Shown here: in pieces, positions 44,593-53,691 of the stretch
Layout of the letters: each line of letters starts with the position of its first letter
How positions within the stretch are numbered: position 1 is the first letter of the stretch
DNA from: Nioella nitratireducens
Lineage (GTDB): Bacteria > Pseudomonadota > Alphaproteobacteria > Rhodobacterales > Rhodobacteraceae
Direction: 5' to 3'
DNA length: 64,000 nucleotides
NCBI RefSeq assembly: GCF_001879715.1
Contig: NZ_MNBW01000005.1
Coordinates: 124,001-188,000 of the forward strand
Position numbers and translations under genes: made by a program
Notes under the pieces: model-generated
The model's database searches: none
The model's input: the letters and a program-made list of their open reading frames with translations, nothing else
What the model was told of the DNA's origin: nothing

Positions 44593-45399
44593 ATGGCCCA
44601 CGCTAAAAACCACGACTTTCACATTCTCCCGCCATCGATCTACCCGTTCCTCGGGGCCGTGGCCGCTTTCCTGATGCTGTCGGGCGCCGTGATGTGGATT
44701 CACGGCAGCGGCCCGTGGCTCTTTGCGATCGGCTTTGTGGCCGTTCTCTACGTCATGTTCGGCTGGTGGAAGGACATGGTGGGCGAAGGCAACAGTGGCG
44801 TCGATCATACCCCCGTGGTCCGTATCGGCCTGCGCTACGGCTTCATCCTGTTCATCCTGTCCGAAGTAATGTTCTTCGTGGCGTGGTTCTGGGCGTTCTT
44901 CAAACACGCGCTCTACCCGATGAGCGAGTATATCGGGTCGACATACACAACCCCCGAGTTCCACGCGGTTGACGCGTTCCACCTGCCGCTGATGAACACG
45001 CTGGTTCTGCTGCTGTCGGGCTGCGCCGTCACTTGGGCCCACCACGCCCTGGTGCATGAGAACAACCGCAAGGACATGATCTGGGGCCTTGCCATCGGTA
45101 TCTTCCTCGGCCTCTGCTTCACTGGCCTTCAGGCCTATGAATACATCGAACTGCTGGTGCACGAAGGCTGGACCTTCGGCGGCGACCGTTTCTTTGGCAC
45201 CTTCTTCATGGCGACCGGTTTCCACGGGGCGCATGTGATCATCGGTACGATTTTCCTGACCGTCTGCCTGATCCGGGCGATCCGCGGCGATTTCACGCCC
45301 GAGCAGCACGCCGGGTTCGAGGCGGCGGCATGGTACTGGCACTTCGTCGATGTGGTCTGGCTCTTCCTGTTCTTCGCGGTCTACATCTGGGGGCAGTAA
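44593..45399 (+). CDS. ctaE: Cytochrome c oxidase subunit III
   Basis: A 268-residue membrane subunit with seven transmembrane helices. Characteristic features are [34 protein letters not shown] (the conserved glutamate of the D-pathway entry region), [10 protein letters not shown] and the terminal [20 protein letters not shown]. It stabilises proton uptake by subunit I. ATG giving MAHAKNHDF is chosen; an upstream in-frame start is not conserved. It is followed by a 149-base gap with a GC-rich stem near 45504 to 45530, then surf1. Confidence 0.96.
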   Translation: MAHAKNHDFHILPPSIYPFLGAVAAFLMLSGAVMWIHGSGPWLFAIGFVAVLYVMFGWWKDMVGEGNSGVDHTPVVRIGLRYGFILFILSEVMFFVAWFWAFFKHALYPMSEYIGSTYTTPEFHAVDAFHLPLMNTLVLLLSGCAVTWAHHALVHENNRKDMIWGLAIGIFLGLCFTGLQAYEYIELLVHEGWTFGGDRFFGTFFMATGFHGAHVIIGTIFLTVCLIRAIRGDFTPEQHAGFEAAAWYWHFVDVVWLFLFFAVYIWGQ

Positions 45400-45548
45400 G
45401 CGCTGCAATCCGGGCCGGTCGTTTGTGGCTGGCCGCGGATGCCTCTGGCACAAGTGTTTTCGCCACGAAGAAAGCCATGGCGCGCGTTATCCTTAACAAA
45501 GTCTTGAGGGCCGGCCCTGGGGTCGGCCTCTTCCGTAAGGAGGGTTGA

Positions 45549-46226
45549 ATGCTCAAACGGATGATCTGGCCCGCGGTGATCGGTGTGGTCGGGACGGCGA
45601 TCCTGTTGTGGCTGGGGGTTTGGCAGGTCCATCGGCTGGAATGGAAGCAGGACATCCTCGCCCGGATCGAAGAGCGGATTGCCGAAGATCCGATCCCGCT
45701 GCCGGATAGCCCCGATCAAACACGGGACCAGTATCAGCCGGTCACCACCTCGGGCACGATCCTGCCGGGAGAGATCCGCATTCTGGCATCGCTGCGCGAC
45801 GCAGGCCCGGTCTTCCGAATCATCCGTGCTTTTGAGACCGAGGGCGGGCGGCGTATCCTGATCGACATGGGGTTTGTTCCGGAAGCGGCCCGCGATGCGT
45901 CGCGCCCCGGTGGCCCGGCTGACTTGGTGGGCAATCTCTATTGGCCTGATGAAGTCGACGGCTTCACCCCCGACCCGGATCTGGAGGCGGCGATCTGGTT
46001 CGCCCGTGACATACCGGCGATGGCGGCGGCGCTGGACACAGAGCCGGTTCTTGTGGTGGTCCGTGACCGGCCCGAGACCGACCTCGGGGCTACGCCGTTT
46101 CCGGTGGATACGACCGGCATTCCCAACGACCACTTGTCCTATGCGGTCACTTGGTTTCTGATGGCTGTCGCATGGATGGGGATGACACTGTTTCTTCTCT
46201 GGCGTATCAGCAAACGAACGATCTGA
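45549..46226 (+). CDS. SURF1-family oxidase assembly protein
   Basis: A 225-residue protein with an N-terminal helix (WPAVIGVVGTAILLWLGVWQ) and a C-terminal helix (YAVTWFLMAVAWMGMTLFLL) enclosing a periplasmic domain, as in SURF1/Shy1 proteins. Conserved positions are VWQVHRLEWKQDIL and IPNDHLSYAVTWF. It helps insert heme A into subunit I. AAGGAGG precedes the ATG. It follows ctaE in the same direction, and thrC begins 12 bases after it. Confidence 0.93.
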   Translation: MLKRMIWPAVIGVVGTAILLWLGVWQVHRLEWKQDILARIEERIAEDPIPLPDSPDQTRDQYQPVTTSGTILPGEIRILASLRDAGPVFRIIRAFETEGGRRILIDMGFVPEAARDASRPGGPADLVGNLYWPDEVDGFTPDPDLEAAIWFARDIPAMAAALDTEPVLVVVRDRPETDLGATPFPVDTTGIPNDHLSYAVTWFLMAVAWMGMTLFLLWRISKRTI

Positions 46227-46238
46227 AGGCAGGACGAT

Positions 46239-47627
46239 ATGCGCTATGTCTCGACCCGGGGGGGCGCCCCGGACCTGAGTTTCGAAGATGCGATGCTGAC
46301 CGGTCTGGCCCGCGACGGCGGGCTTTACGTCCCGACGGAGATCCCGACCATGAGCCACGGCGATATCGCCGCCTTGGCCGGGCAGAGCTATGAAGAAGCA
46401 GCCTTTCGCGTGATGCGTCCGTTTATCGGTGATGCGTTCACGGACGCGGAATTCGCCGACATTATCGCGCGCGCCTATGCCGGGTTTGGTCACGACGCCC
46501 GCGCGCCGCTGGTGCAACTGGCGCCCAACCATTTCCTGTTGGAACTGTTCCACGGGCCGACGCTGGCCTTCAAGGATTTCGCCATGCAGCTGATCGGCCA
46601 GCTGTTCCAGGCGTCGCTTGCCCGATCCGGCAAGCGCGTGACCATTGTTGGCGCGACCAGCGGTGATACCGGCTCGGCGGCGATGGAGGCATTTCGGGGC
46701 CTCGACAATGTCGATGTGTTCATCCTTTTCCCGCATGGCCGGGTTTCCGATGTGCAGCGCCGCCAGATGACGACCGTGAGCGAAGCCAATGCCCACGCCC
46801 TCGCACTGACCGGCGATTTCGACGATTGCCAAGCGCGGCTGAAGGACATGTTCAACGACCATGCCTTCCGTGACGAGGTGCGTCTTGCGGGCGTGAACTC
46901 GATCAACTGGGCGCGGGTACTGGCGCAGGTGGTCTATTACTTCACCGCCGCCGTGTCGCTCGGCGCGCCGCATCGCCGCGTCAGTTTCACGGTGCCGACG
47001 GGCAATTTTGGCGACATCTTCGCGGGCTACATCGCCAAGCGGATGGGCCTGCCGATCGAACAGCTGGTGATCGCCACCAACCAGAACGACATTCTGCACC
47101 GGGCAATGTCCGGCGGCGCCTATGAAACCCATGGCGTGACGCCTTCGATCAGTCCGTCGATGGATATTCAAGTGTCCTCGAATTTCGAACGTGCGCTTTT
47201 CGACGTCTATGACCGTGATGGCAGCGCGGTGGCGCAGTTGATGGACGAATTGCGCGGACAGGGCGGCTTCAAGATTTCCCAAGGCGCACTGGAACGGCTG
47301 CGCGGAATCTTTGCCTCGGGCCGCTGCTCGGAAGAGGAAACGCTCGCGATGATTGCGCGCGCGAACACCGAGATGGGCGAGCTTTTGTGCCCGCATTCCG
47401 CCGTCGGTGTTCACGTGGCGCAGGATCACCTCGGGACGACACCGATGGTGACGCTCGCCACAGCCCATCCCGCGAAATTTCCCGACGCGGTCGAGCAGGC
47501 CAGCGGCCTTCGCCCTGACCTGCCCGCGCGCATGGCCGACCTGTTTGACAAGCCCGAGCGGGTGACTCGCGTTGAAAACGATTTGGCCGCGCTTCAGGCG
47601 TTGGTCCGAAAGGAGCGTGCTGCTTGA
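46239..47627 (+). CDS. thrC: Threonine synthase
   Basis: A 462-residue PLP enzyme that converts O-phosphohomoserine to threonine. The start MRYVSTRGGAPDLSFEDAML is typical of the bacterial long form. The Schiff-base lysine is in HGPTLAFKDFAMQ, the phosphate-binding loop in GATSGDTGSAAMEAFRG, and the VPTGNFGDIFAGYIA motif is present. It ends overlapping the M16 protease start (TTGA). The order surf1-thrC-M16 protease is commonly seen in this group. Confidence 0.96.
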   Translation: MRYVSTRGGAPDLSFEDAMLTGLARDGGLYVPTEIPTMSHGDIAALAGQSYEEAAFRVMRPFIGDAFTDAEFADIIARAYAGFGHDARAPLVQLAPNHFLLELFHGPTLAFKDFAMQLIGQLFQASLARSGKRVTIVGATSGDTGSAAMEAFRGLDNVDVFILFPHGRVSDVQRRQMTTVSEANAHALALTGDFDDCQARLKDMFNDHAFRDEVRLAGVNSINWARVLAQVVYYFTAAVSLGAPHRRVSFTVPTGNFGDIFAGYIAKRMGLPIEQLVIATNQNDILHRAMSGGAYETHGVTPSISPSMDIQVSSNFERALFDVYDRDGSAVAQLMDELRGQGGFKISQGALERLRGIFASGRCSEEETLAMIARANTEMGELLCPHSAVGVHVAQDHLGTTPMVTLATAHPAKFPDAVEQASGLRPDLPARMADLFDKPERVTRVENDLAALQALVRKERAA

Positions 47628-48886
47628 CCGTCCAACTCCATACCCTGTCCAACGGCCTGCGCGTCGTGACCGAGAACATGCCGTCGATGGAGTCGGCAGC
47701 CATCGGGATCTGGGTGAACGCCGGTGGGCGGCATGAACTGCCCCAGCAAAACGGCATCGCGCATTTCCTCGAACACATGGCGTTCAAGGGCACCAAGCGG
47801 CGCTCGGCCTTGCAGATCGCCGAGGAGATCGAGGATGTGGGCGGCTATATCAACGCCTATACCAGCCGCGAAGTAACGGCCTATTATGCCCGTGTGCTGA
47901 AGGCCGATGTGCCGCTGGCGATGGACCTGATTTCCGATATCCTTCTGAACCCGGTCTTCGACCCGCGCGAGATCGAGGTTGAACGCGGCGTGATCCTGCA
48001 AGAGATCGGGCAGGCGCTGGATACGCCCGACGACATCATCTTCGATTGGTTGCAGGAAGTGGCCTATCCCGAGCAGCCGCTTGGACGCACCATCCTGGGC
48101 CCTGCCGAACGCGTGCGGTCGTTCGGAGAGTCGGACCTGCGAAATTTCGTGAAAGAGCACTATGGGCCGGGGCAGATGATCCTGTCGGCGGCTGGCGCGG
48201 TCGATCACGACCAGATCGTGCGACTGGCCGAGGCAACCTTTGGCCACATGCCCGCAAGCCCTGTCAGCAAGGCGTTGCCGGGGGTATTCCACGGTGGCGA
48301 GCGGCGCGAGGTCAAGACCCTTGAACAGGCGCATTTCACATTGGCGCTGGAGGCTCCGGGCTATCGCTCGGATGACATTTACACCGCCCAGATTTACGCC
48401 ACCGCTCTTGGCGGCGGCATGTCTTCGCGCCTGTTTCAGGAACTGCGCGAAAAACGTGGCCTGTGCTACACGATCTACAGTCAGGTGGGCGCCTATGACG
48501 ACACTGGCTTGATGACGATCTATGCAGGGACCGGCGGAGAAGATCTGGCCGGGCTTGCCGACCTGACCATTGCCGAGGTGCGCCGCTCGGTCGAGGACAT
48601 GACCGATGTCGAGATCGAGCGCGCGCGCGCGCAGATCAAGGCCGGGATGCTGATGGGGCTGGAAAGCCCGTCTGCCCGCGCCGAACGTCTGGCCCGCCTC
48701 GTGGCGATCTGGAACCGTGTGCCGCCGCTGGAAGAAACCGTCGCCCGCATCGACGCGGTCGATCGCGCGGCGGTGCGCGACCATGCGGCCAAGCTGGTTT
48801 CGGCGGGACGCGGGGCCATGGCGCTCTATGGACCCGTTGAAAAGAGCCCCGGTCTGGCGGAATTGGTGGAGCGTCTGGCCGCCTGA
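47624..48886 (+). CDS. M16-family zinc protease (processing-peptidase-like)
   Basis: A 420-residue inverzincin peptidase. The zinc-binding motif HxxEH is HFLEHMAFKGT, with the distal glutamate in IEVERGVILQEIGQ. The C-terminal half has the inactive homologous domain with SRLFQELREKRGLCYTIYS. It resembles mitochondrial processing peptidase beta and alphaproteobacterial RPP proteins. TTG is the likely start, sharing bases with the thrC stop, with AAGGAG upstream. Next gene overlaps by one base. Confidence 0.92.
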   Translation: MTVQLHTLSNGLRVVTENMPSMESAAIGIWVNAGGRHELPQQNGIAHFLEHMAFKGTKRRSALQIAEEIEDVGGYINAYTSREVTAYYARVLKADVPLAMDLISDILLNPVFDPREIEVERGVILQEIGQALDTPDDIIFDWLQEVAYPEQPLGRTILGPAERVRSFGESDLRNFVKEHYGPGQMILSAAGAVDHDQIVRLAEATFGHMPASPVSKALPGVFHGGERREVKTLEQAHFTLALEAPGYRSDDIYTAQIYATALGGGMSSRLFQELREKRGLCYTIYSQVGAYDDTGLMTIYAGTGGEDLAGLADLTIAEVRRSVEDMTDVEIERARAQIKAGMLMGLESPSARAERLARLVAIWNRVPPLEETVARIDAVDRAAVRDHAAKLVSAGRGAMALYGPVEKSPGLAELVERLAA

Positions 48887-49470
48887 TGATCGCCCGCAGA
48901 AAGAGAGTCCGGATCGAAACCGAGCGCATGTCCTTGCGCTTGCCAATGCATTCGGACTATCGCGCTTGGGCCAGTCTTCGTGAACAATCCGCCGAGTTCC
49001 TGCACCCGTGGGAGCCGACTTGGGCCGCCGACCATCTGACCCGCAAGAGCTTTACCAATCGTGTCTACTGGGCGCAGCGGTCGATGACCAACGGCACGGC
49101 GGTGCCACTGTTCCTGGTTCGGCGCGAGGACGACGTGATGCTTGGCGCGATCACGCTCGACAATATCCGGCGTGGCCCGGCGCAGGCGGGCACCCTTGGG
49201 TATTGGATCGGCCAGCCGCACAAGCGCCATGGCTACATGCTGGAAGCGATCGAGGCCATCGCGCACTACGCCTTTCGCGATCTGGACCTGAGCCGACTGG
49301 AGGCCGCCTGCCTGCCGGAAAACGCCGCGTCGCGGGGAGTGCTGGAAAAGGCCGGGTTCAAATACGAAGGTGTCGCGCAGAGCTATCTGCAAATCAACGG
49401 TCGTTGGCGAAACCACGTGCTCTACGCCATGCTGCGATATGACCGGCGCGGGCGGTCCGACGCGGGCTGA
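48886..49470 (+). CDS. GNAT N-acetyltransferase (RimJ-like)
   Basis: A 194-residue acetyltransferase of the RimJ type. It begins RVRIETERMSLRLPMHSDYR and has the acetyl-CoA site GTLGYWIGQPHKRHGYMLEA followed by LEAACLPENAASRGVLEKAG. RimJ acetylates the N-terminus of ribosomal protein S5 in E. coli; the substrate here is not certain. It overlaps the M16 protease stop by one base and is part of the same operon. Confidence 0.88.
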   Translation: MIARRKRVRIETERMSLRLPMHSDYRAWASLREQSAEFLHPWEPTWAADHLTRKSFTNRVYWAQRSMTNGTAVPLFLVRREDDVMLGAITLDNIRRGPAQAGTLGYWIGQPHKRHGYMLEAIEAIAHYAFRDLDLSRLEAACLPENAASRGVLEKAGFKYEGVAQSYLQINGRWRNHVLYAMLRYDRRGRSDAG

Positions 49471-49490
49471 TCTTGCGAAAAGGAGGACCG

Positions 49491-50918
49491 ATGCCGACCC
49501 CTGTGAGCAACGATCTGGTCGCGGCGCTGAAGACGGTTCTGCCCGATGCGGTGTTCCGCGACCCTGCCCCCCGCTATCTGGAAGAGCCACGCGGGCTGTT
49601 CCATGGCACTGCCGCGCTTGTGCTGGCCCCCGGCTCGACGGACGAGGCCGCGACGATCCTGCGCCACGCGGCCGCCGCGAGGGTAGCGGTGGTGCCCTAT
49701 GCCGGCGGCACCGGGCTGGTTGGCGGGCAGATATGTTGGGATGGACCCGCGCCGATTGTCATCAGCCTTGAACGCATGACCCGCCTGCGCGCTGTCGACC
49801 GGCTGGCGGGCACGCTGACCGTCGAGGCGGGGGCCATTCTGGCGGATGTGCAGGCGGCGGCGGAACAGGTGGGGATGCTGTTTCCGTTGTCCCTCGCCTC
49901 CGAAGGGTCGGCCCGGATCGGGGGGTTGCTGGGCACCAATGCGGGCGGCGTCAACGTGATCCGCTACGGCAACATGCGCGACCTCTGTCTGGGGGTCGAG
50001 GCGGTGATGCCGTCGGGCGAGGTGCTGCACGGTCTCAAGGGCTTGCGCAAGGACAACCTTGGATATGACCTGCGCCATCTGTTGATCGGGTCCGAGGGCA
50101 CGCTGGGGCTGATCACGGCGGCCTGTTTGAAACTGGTGCCGCGACCTGCGGATCGCGCGGTGGCGTTGATGGTGGTCGACACCCCGTCCGATGCTCTGCT
50201 CCTGCTCGACATGGCGCGGAGCCGGGTGGGCGACGGTCTTTCGGCCTTCGAACTGATCGCCCGGACGGGGTTGGATTTTCTCGACGAGGTGGGCCCCGAG
50301 CTGCGCCAGCCCTTTGCCGACAAGCCCGACTGGATGTGTCTGATCGAGCTGGGGCTGCCCCAGGGGCAAAGCGCGGCGGATGGATTGACCGCCTTGTTCG
50401 AGGCAGCGGCCGAGGCCGGGCTGGTGCAGGATGGCCTGATCTCGCAATCCGAGGCGCAGCGTCAGGATTTTTGGACGCTACGCGAGTCTATCCCCGAGGC
50501 GAACAAGCGGATCGGGGCGATTTCGAGCCACGACATCTCGGTCCCGATCGGCAGCATCCCCGAATTCATTGCCACGGCACCGGGGCGGCTGGAGTCCCTG
50601 GGACCGGTCAGGATCAACTGTTTTGGGCATTTGGGGGACGGCAACCTGCACTACAATGTCTTCCCTCCTGTCGGAGACCGGCGGGCGGATTGGCTGGACC
50701 GGCGCGAAGAGGTCAAGTGTCGTATCCACGATCTTGTGCACGAAATAGGCGGCTCTGTTTCGGCCGAACATGGGGTGGGTCGGCTCAAGGTCGGTGACCT
50801 GGAACGCTATGGCGATCCGGCGGGTCTGGCAGCGATGCGGGCGATCAAGGCGGCGTTGGACCCTGCGGGCATCATGAACCCCGGTGCGGTGCTACGGGCC
50901 ACGGCCCCGAAAGGGTGA
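49491..50918 (+). CDS. FAD-linked D-2-hydroxyacid dehydrogenase (GlcD-like)
   Basis: A 475-residue flavoprotein of the FAD-binding type 4/FAD-oxidase C family. The FAD pyrophosphate contact is VPYAGGTGLVGGQIC, followed by SEGSARIGGLLGTNAGGVNV and GNMRDLCLGVEAVMPSG. The C-terminal substrate domain carries INCFGHLGDGNLHYNVF with metal-ligand histidines and EHGVGRLKVGDL. It resembles D-lactate dehydrogenase and D-2-hydroxyglutarate dehydrogenase; the substrate is not determined. AGGAGGA precedes the ATG. Confidence 0.92.
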   Translation: MPTPVSNDLVAALKTVLPDAVFRDPAPRYLEEPRGLFHGTAALVLAPGSTDEAATILRHAAAARVAVVPYAGGTGLVGGQICWDGPAPIVISLERMTRLRAVDRLAGTLTVEAGAILADVQAAAEQVGMLFPLSLASEGSARIGGLLGTNAGGVNVIRYGNMRDLCLGVEAVMPSGEVLHGLKGLRKDNLGYDLRHLLIGSEGTLGLITAACLKLVPRPADRAVALMVVDTPSDALLLLDMARSRVGDGLSAFELIARTGLDFLDEVGPELRQPFADKPDWMCLIELGLPQGQSAADGLTALFEAAAEAGLVQDGLISQSEAQRQDFWTLRESIPEANKRIGAISSHDISVPIGSIPEFIATAPGRLESLGPVRINCFGHLGDGNLHYNVFPPVGDRRADWLDRREEVKCRIHDLVHEIGGSVSAEHGVGRLKVGDLERYGDPAGLAAMRAIKAALDPAGIMNPGAVLRATAPKG

Positions 50919-50943
50919 CGCCCCGCCGGGGGGTGACGGGGCG
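50919..50943 (+). terminator. Hairpin after GlcD-like gene
   Basis: CGCCCCG and CGGGGCG pair over 7 bases around an 11-base loop, starting immediately after the stop. It probably ends the long ctaC-to-GlcD transcript block. No T-run follows. Confidence 0.45.
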
Positions 50944-51129
50944 CCGTTGGGGTCTTGGGTTGTGCAAGCAACAACGTCCGTGAGTGACGAACACCCTCAT
51001 CTAGGCGGGCAAACCTTAAGGTCCGGTAAATGGCACGGCCTTTTTTCCTTTGCTACAGATCAAGGTGCGTCCGGGGCCCCGGCGCTATCCTGCCTCATGA
51101 AGATCGCCGACCAGCAAGGAAAACGCCCG

Positions 51130-51903
51130 ATGGCTCGTGGGCCGCGCAATGTCATCACCGTCTCGCCCCCCAATCTTGAGCGGACCGGATTCCTGTCCTT
51201 GGAACAGGGGTTTGCCGGGCCGTCGCGGGCCACGCGCCGCGACTGGCTGCTGGAACGGTTTTCGGAAGGCTTGCAGGTGCGGATGTTGCGCCCGCCGCTG
51301 CGCGGCTTCGTCGAATTCGCGCCGTGCCGGGTGTCGTGGCAACCACTGGCCTGCAATGGCGATTCCGTCGTGATCGAACGGCTGGAAATCGACCCCGGTT
51401 CGCGCCCGTCGCCCGGGCTGGGAACGCTGCTGCGGGCCGCCGAGGAGTGGGCCGGTTATTTTGGCTTTGCGTCCGTTCTGTTGCCGATCCGCGCGGAGGC
51501 CGGGGTTTCGGCGCGGGCACTTTCGGATCATGGCTATTGCTGCGTGGACCGGACCGTCGGGAAAACCGGCCTGTGGATGCGGGTGCTTCACGGCCCGACC
51601 CTTTTGCCGTTTCTGCCGCAGGATTGGCAGGCGCGGACCGCCGCGCTAGGTCCGGGACTGGTGGTGCAAAGCGGCGGCCAGAGCGACGAACAGCACGATA
51701 TCGCCCAAGGGTTGCTGGACAGGGCCACGGCGGCGGGCCTGCCTGCGCGTTTTGACCTGCTGACATGTGCCGAGGATGCCCGAAAGCGCACCGTCTGGCC
51801 GGGCACGTTGTTTTCCGTGGTGCTCGATGGCGAGGTGATCGACACCGGGCAGGGGTCGCTCTTGCAGATCTGGCAAGAGGTGCGCCGTCGCAAGCGGCTC
51901 TGA
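51130..51903 (+). CDS. YoaP-like GNAT protein
   Basis: A 257-residue protein with an N-terminal GNAT domain (VITVSPPNLERTGFLSLEQG, then LLERFSEGLQVRMLRPPLRG and IERLEIDPGSRPSPGLGTLL) and a C-terminal YoaP-type domain (residues about 165 to 250). In Bacillus YoaP this second domain starts with a Cys-containing thioredoxin-like segment; here the matching stretch is VVQSGGQSDEQHDIAQGLL, with no cysteine, so redox activity is doubtful. ATG at 51130 is chosen because AAGGA precedes it; another in-frame ATG at 51097 is possible. It is convergent with apt, 3 bases away. Confidence 0.7.
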   Translation: MARGPRNVITVSPPNLERTGFLSLEQGFAGPSRATRRDWLLERFSEGLQVRMLRPPLRGFVEFAPCRVSWQPLACNGDSVVIERLEIDPGSRPSPGLGTLLRAAEEWAGYFGFASVLLPIRAEAGVSARALSDHGYCCVDRTVGKTGLWMRVLHGPTLLPFLPQDWQARTAALGPGLVVQSGGQSDEQHDIAQGLLDRATAAGLPARFDLLTCAEDARKRTVWPGTLFSVVLDGEVIDTGQGSLLQIWQEVRRRKRL

Positions 51904-51906
51904 GGG

Positions 51907-52446
51907 TCAGTCGCCCTCGAAGCCGCAAAGGGCATGCACGGCCATTCCCATGCCTTCCAGCCGCTTTCTGCCGCCCAGATCAGGCAGGTCCACGACGAAG
52001 GCCGTGCCGACAACTTGCGCGCCAAGCCGCTCGATCAGCTTGATCCCCGCTTCTGCGGTGCCGCCAGTGGCCAACAGGTCATCGACCAGCAAAACGGTTT
52101 CGCCCGGTTGCAGGCAATCGTCGTGAATCTCGACCGTCGCCGTGCCATATTCCAGCGTATAGTCCTGTTCGACCGTCTTACCCGGCAGCTTGCCCTTTTT
52201 GCGGATCGGCACGAACCCGACCGACAACTGGTGCGCCACGGCACCGCCAAGGATGAACCCGCGCGCCTCCAGCCCCGCCACCTTGTCGATGCGCCGTCCG
52301 ACGAAGGGGGCCAGCAACTGGTCAATCGCCAACCTGAACCCGCGCGGGTCGAGAAACAGGGTGGTCACGTCGCGGAACATGATGCCCTCGTGGGGGAAAT
52401 CGGGGATCGTGCGGATGTAGTCCGCGACCGACTTGTGATCGAGCAT
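51907..52446 (-). CDS. apt: Adenine phosphoribosyltransferase
   Basis: A 179-residue enzyme of purine salvage that makes AMP from adenine and PRPP. The PRPP-binding loop is [17 protein letters not shown], and the flexible hood region [20 protein letters not shown] is present. It begins [20 protein letters not shown], matching family members in length and start. Convergent with the YoaP-like gene; the next gene upstream is a DUF2927 protein. Confidence 0.96.
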   Translation of the reverse strand: MLDHKSVADYIRTIPDFPHEGIMFRDVTTLFLDPRGFRLAIDQLLAPFVGRRIDKVAGLEARGFILGGAVAHQLSVGFVPIRKKGKLPGKTVEQDYTLEYGTATVEIHDDCLQPGETVLLVDDLLATGGTAEAGIKLIERLGAQVVGTAFVVDLPDLGGRKRLEGMGMAVHALCGFEGD

Positions 52447-52514
52447 CGTGTGGGGCCTTCCGTGCCAAGTGTCTTCGGGGCCGGACCATAGCGCCTGCCG
52501 GTCGCGCCTGCAGC

Positions 52515-53183
52515 TTAAAAGCGCGGGTAATGACGCCGCAGGGCCTCGGCATCCTGTCCGCGCAGCCAGACCACCGCGTTCGAGCGCTCGTTAAAGATTG
52601 AATCGCGATAAGCCGGGGACAGGATGTCGGTGGCCAGTCCAAGCGCCTGCACCATCTCTTCCAGAACCACGCTGCCGATCTCGCGCCGCCGGATGTCGCG
52701 GGAAATGGCGATTGCGGCCTCTTCGATCCGGCCGTGGATGGTGCGCAGCGCGACGCGGCCCGCGGCCAATTCCTCGCCATCGAGCTGGAGGTTGCCGGTG
52801 CCGTCGATCACCCCGCCCGAGGGCGTGTCGAGCAGGTAGATGCGGATATCGGCATCGGTTTCATAGCTGCGGTCCAGCACCAGATAGGCCCCCGAGCCGT
52901 TGATCTCGGCAATCGCCCGGTCGATGGCTTGATCCACAAGATCCAACCGGTAGCCGGGGAAATTCGGGGCGATGAAGGAAATGCTGACGCTCAGGGACAG
53001 GCGGCGATCCTCGGGCCAGCGAACTTGCGGCTTGGCGCATTCTCCGCCCGGCGGGGCCGCGCAGGCGACCAACCGATAGAAGGCCTCGTCGCTCAACCGG
53101 CGTGGCACGGTCACGTATTCCTGCGCAGCGGCAAGGACGGGGGACAGGGCAAGAACGAGGATCAGGGCGCAGCGGGTCAACAT
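52515..53183 (-). CDS. DUF2927 exported protein
   Basis: A 222-residue protein with a signal peptide ([20 protein letters not shown]). Family DUF2927 shows the conserved middle [20 protein letters not shown] and the late motif [20 protein letters not shown], which looks like a metallopeptidase-type helix without the second histidine. A cysteine pair in [14 protein letters not shown] may form a disulfide. It is probably periplasmic. Function unknown. The ATG giving MLTRCALIL is preferred over an earlier non-ATG start. Confidence 0.85.
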   Translation of the reverse strand: MLTRCALILVLALSPVLAAAQEYVTVPRRLSDEAFYRLVACAAPPGGECAKPQVRWPEDRRLSLSVSISFIAPNFPGYRLDLVDQAIDRAIAEINGSGAYLVLDRSYETDADIRIYLLDTPSGGVIDGTGNLQLDGEELAAGRVALRTIHGRIEEAAIAISRDIRRREIGSVVLEEMVQALGLATDILSPAYRDSIFNERSNAVVWLRGQDAEALRRHYPRF

Positions 53184-53295
53184 GCTTTCAGAAATGCCGC
53201 AGCCGTGGCGCAAGGTCCAGTCTCACGTCGCGCGGCGCGCAAGTCTCAAGTCGGGGTCTTGATGGCGGGGCCGATTCGTGAGCGAGCGGACCGGA

Positions 53296-53370
53296 TCAGC
53301 TCTTGGACTCGTTGAAGTAGCGGTAGAGCGACCGGGGCAGCCAGTTCAGATGCGGTTTGCGCCAGTTCAT
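53296..53370 (-). CDS. Candidate 24-residue small ORF
   Basis: An ATG-initiated frame on the minus strand encodes 24 residues: it starts MNWRKPHLNWLPRSLY and ends with NESKS. It is unusually rich in aromatic and basic residues. A purine-rich TAGGGATCAA precedes the ATG. It lies in the 278-base gap between the DUF2927 gene and the ribbon-helix-helix gene. I do not recognise the product, and its brevity makes chance a real possibility. Confidence 0.35.
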   Translation of the reverse strand: MNWRKPHLNWLPRSLYRYFNESKS

Positions 53371-53461
53371 TTGATCCCTACAGACGATTTGACGGGCTTG
53401 AAGCAAATTCATTTTTCATTTCCTTATTGTTACGCCACCGGTAAACTGGCGACGACTGCAT

Positions 53462-53686
53462 ATGCTTTGTATATACAATGAATATGAAAAAATCAAGGTG
53501 GGGGCTGTTGGGGCGGTGCCGAAATCCAAGGACAACAAGAAAAGCGGGACCAAGGACAGTCAGCTGATCCTGCGTCTCGACAAGGACGAGCGCGATGAAT
53601 TCGTCGCCTTGTGCAAAGAGATGGACACCAGTGCGGCGCGGGAAATCCGGCACTTTATCCGCTCATACATCAAGAAGCACAAATAA
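53462..53686 (+). CDS. Ribbon-helix-helix-like small protein
   Basis: A 74-residue protein whose conserved part is DSQLILRLDKDERDEFVALC then TSAAREIRHFIRSYIKKHK, matching a ribbon-helix-helix DNA-binding fold (beta strand followed by two helices). The N-terminus before KSKDNKKSGTK is uncertain: ATG at 53462 is listed, but GTG at 53516 would begin exactly at the conserved lysine-rich lead, with a purine-rich AAGGTGGGGG upstream. It lies in an AT-rich island with base composition unlike its surroundings, and next to a DUF2269 gene. Function unknown; a transcriptional regulator or plasmid-type partner is possible. Confidence 0.55.
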   Translation: MLCIYNEYEKIKVGAVGAVPKSKDNKKSGTKDSQLILRLDKDERDEFVALCKEMDTSAAREIRHFIRSYIKKHK

Positions 53687-53691
53687 CCGGA

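Noticed and set aside
45330-45548. Possible DUF983-like or small gene between ctaE and surf1
   Set aside because: The open frame lies mostly inside ctaE in another frame and has no family similarity; the gap is treated as non-coding.
45381-47468. A 695-codon open frame on the minus strand
   Set aside because: It is antisense to surf1 and thrC and shows no recognised family; low-complexity His/Arg/Gly composition marks it as a shadow frame.
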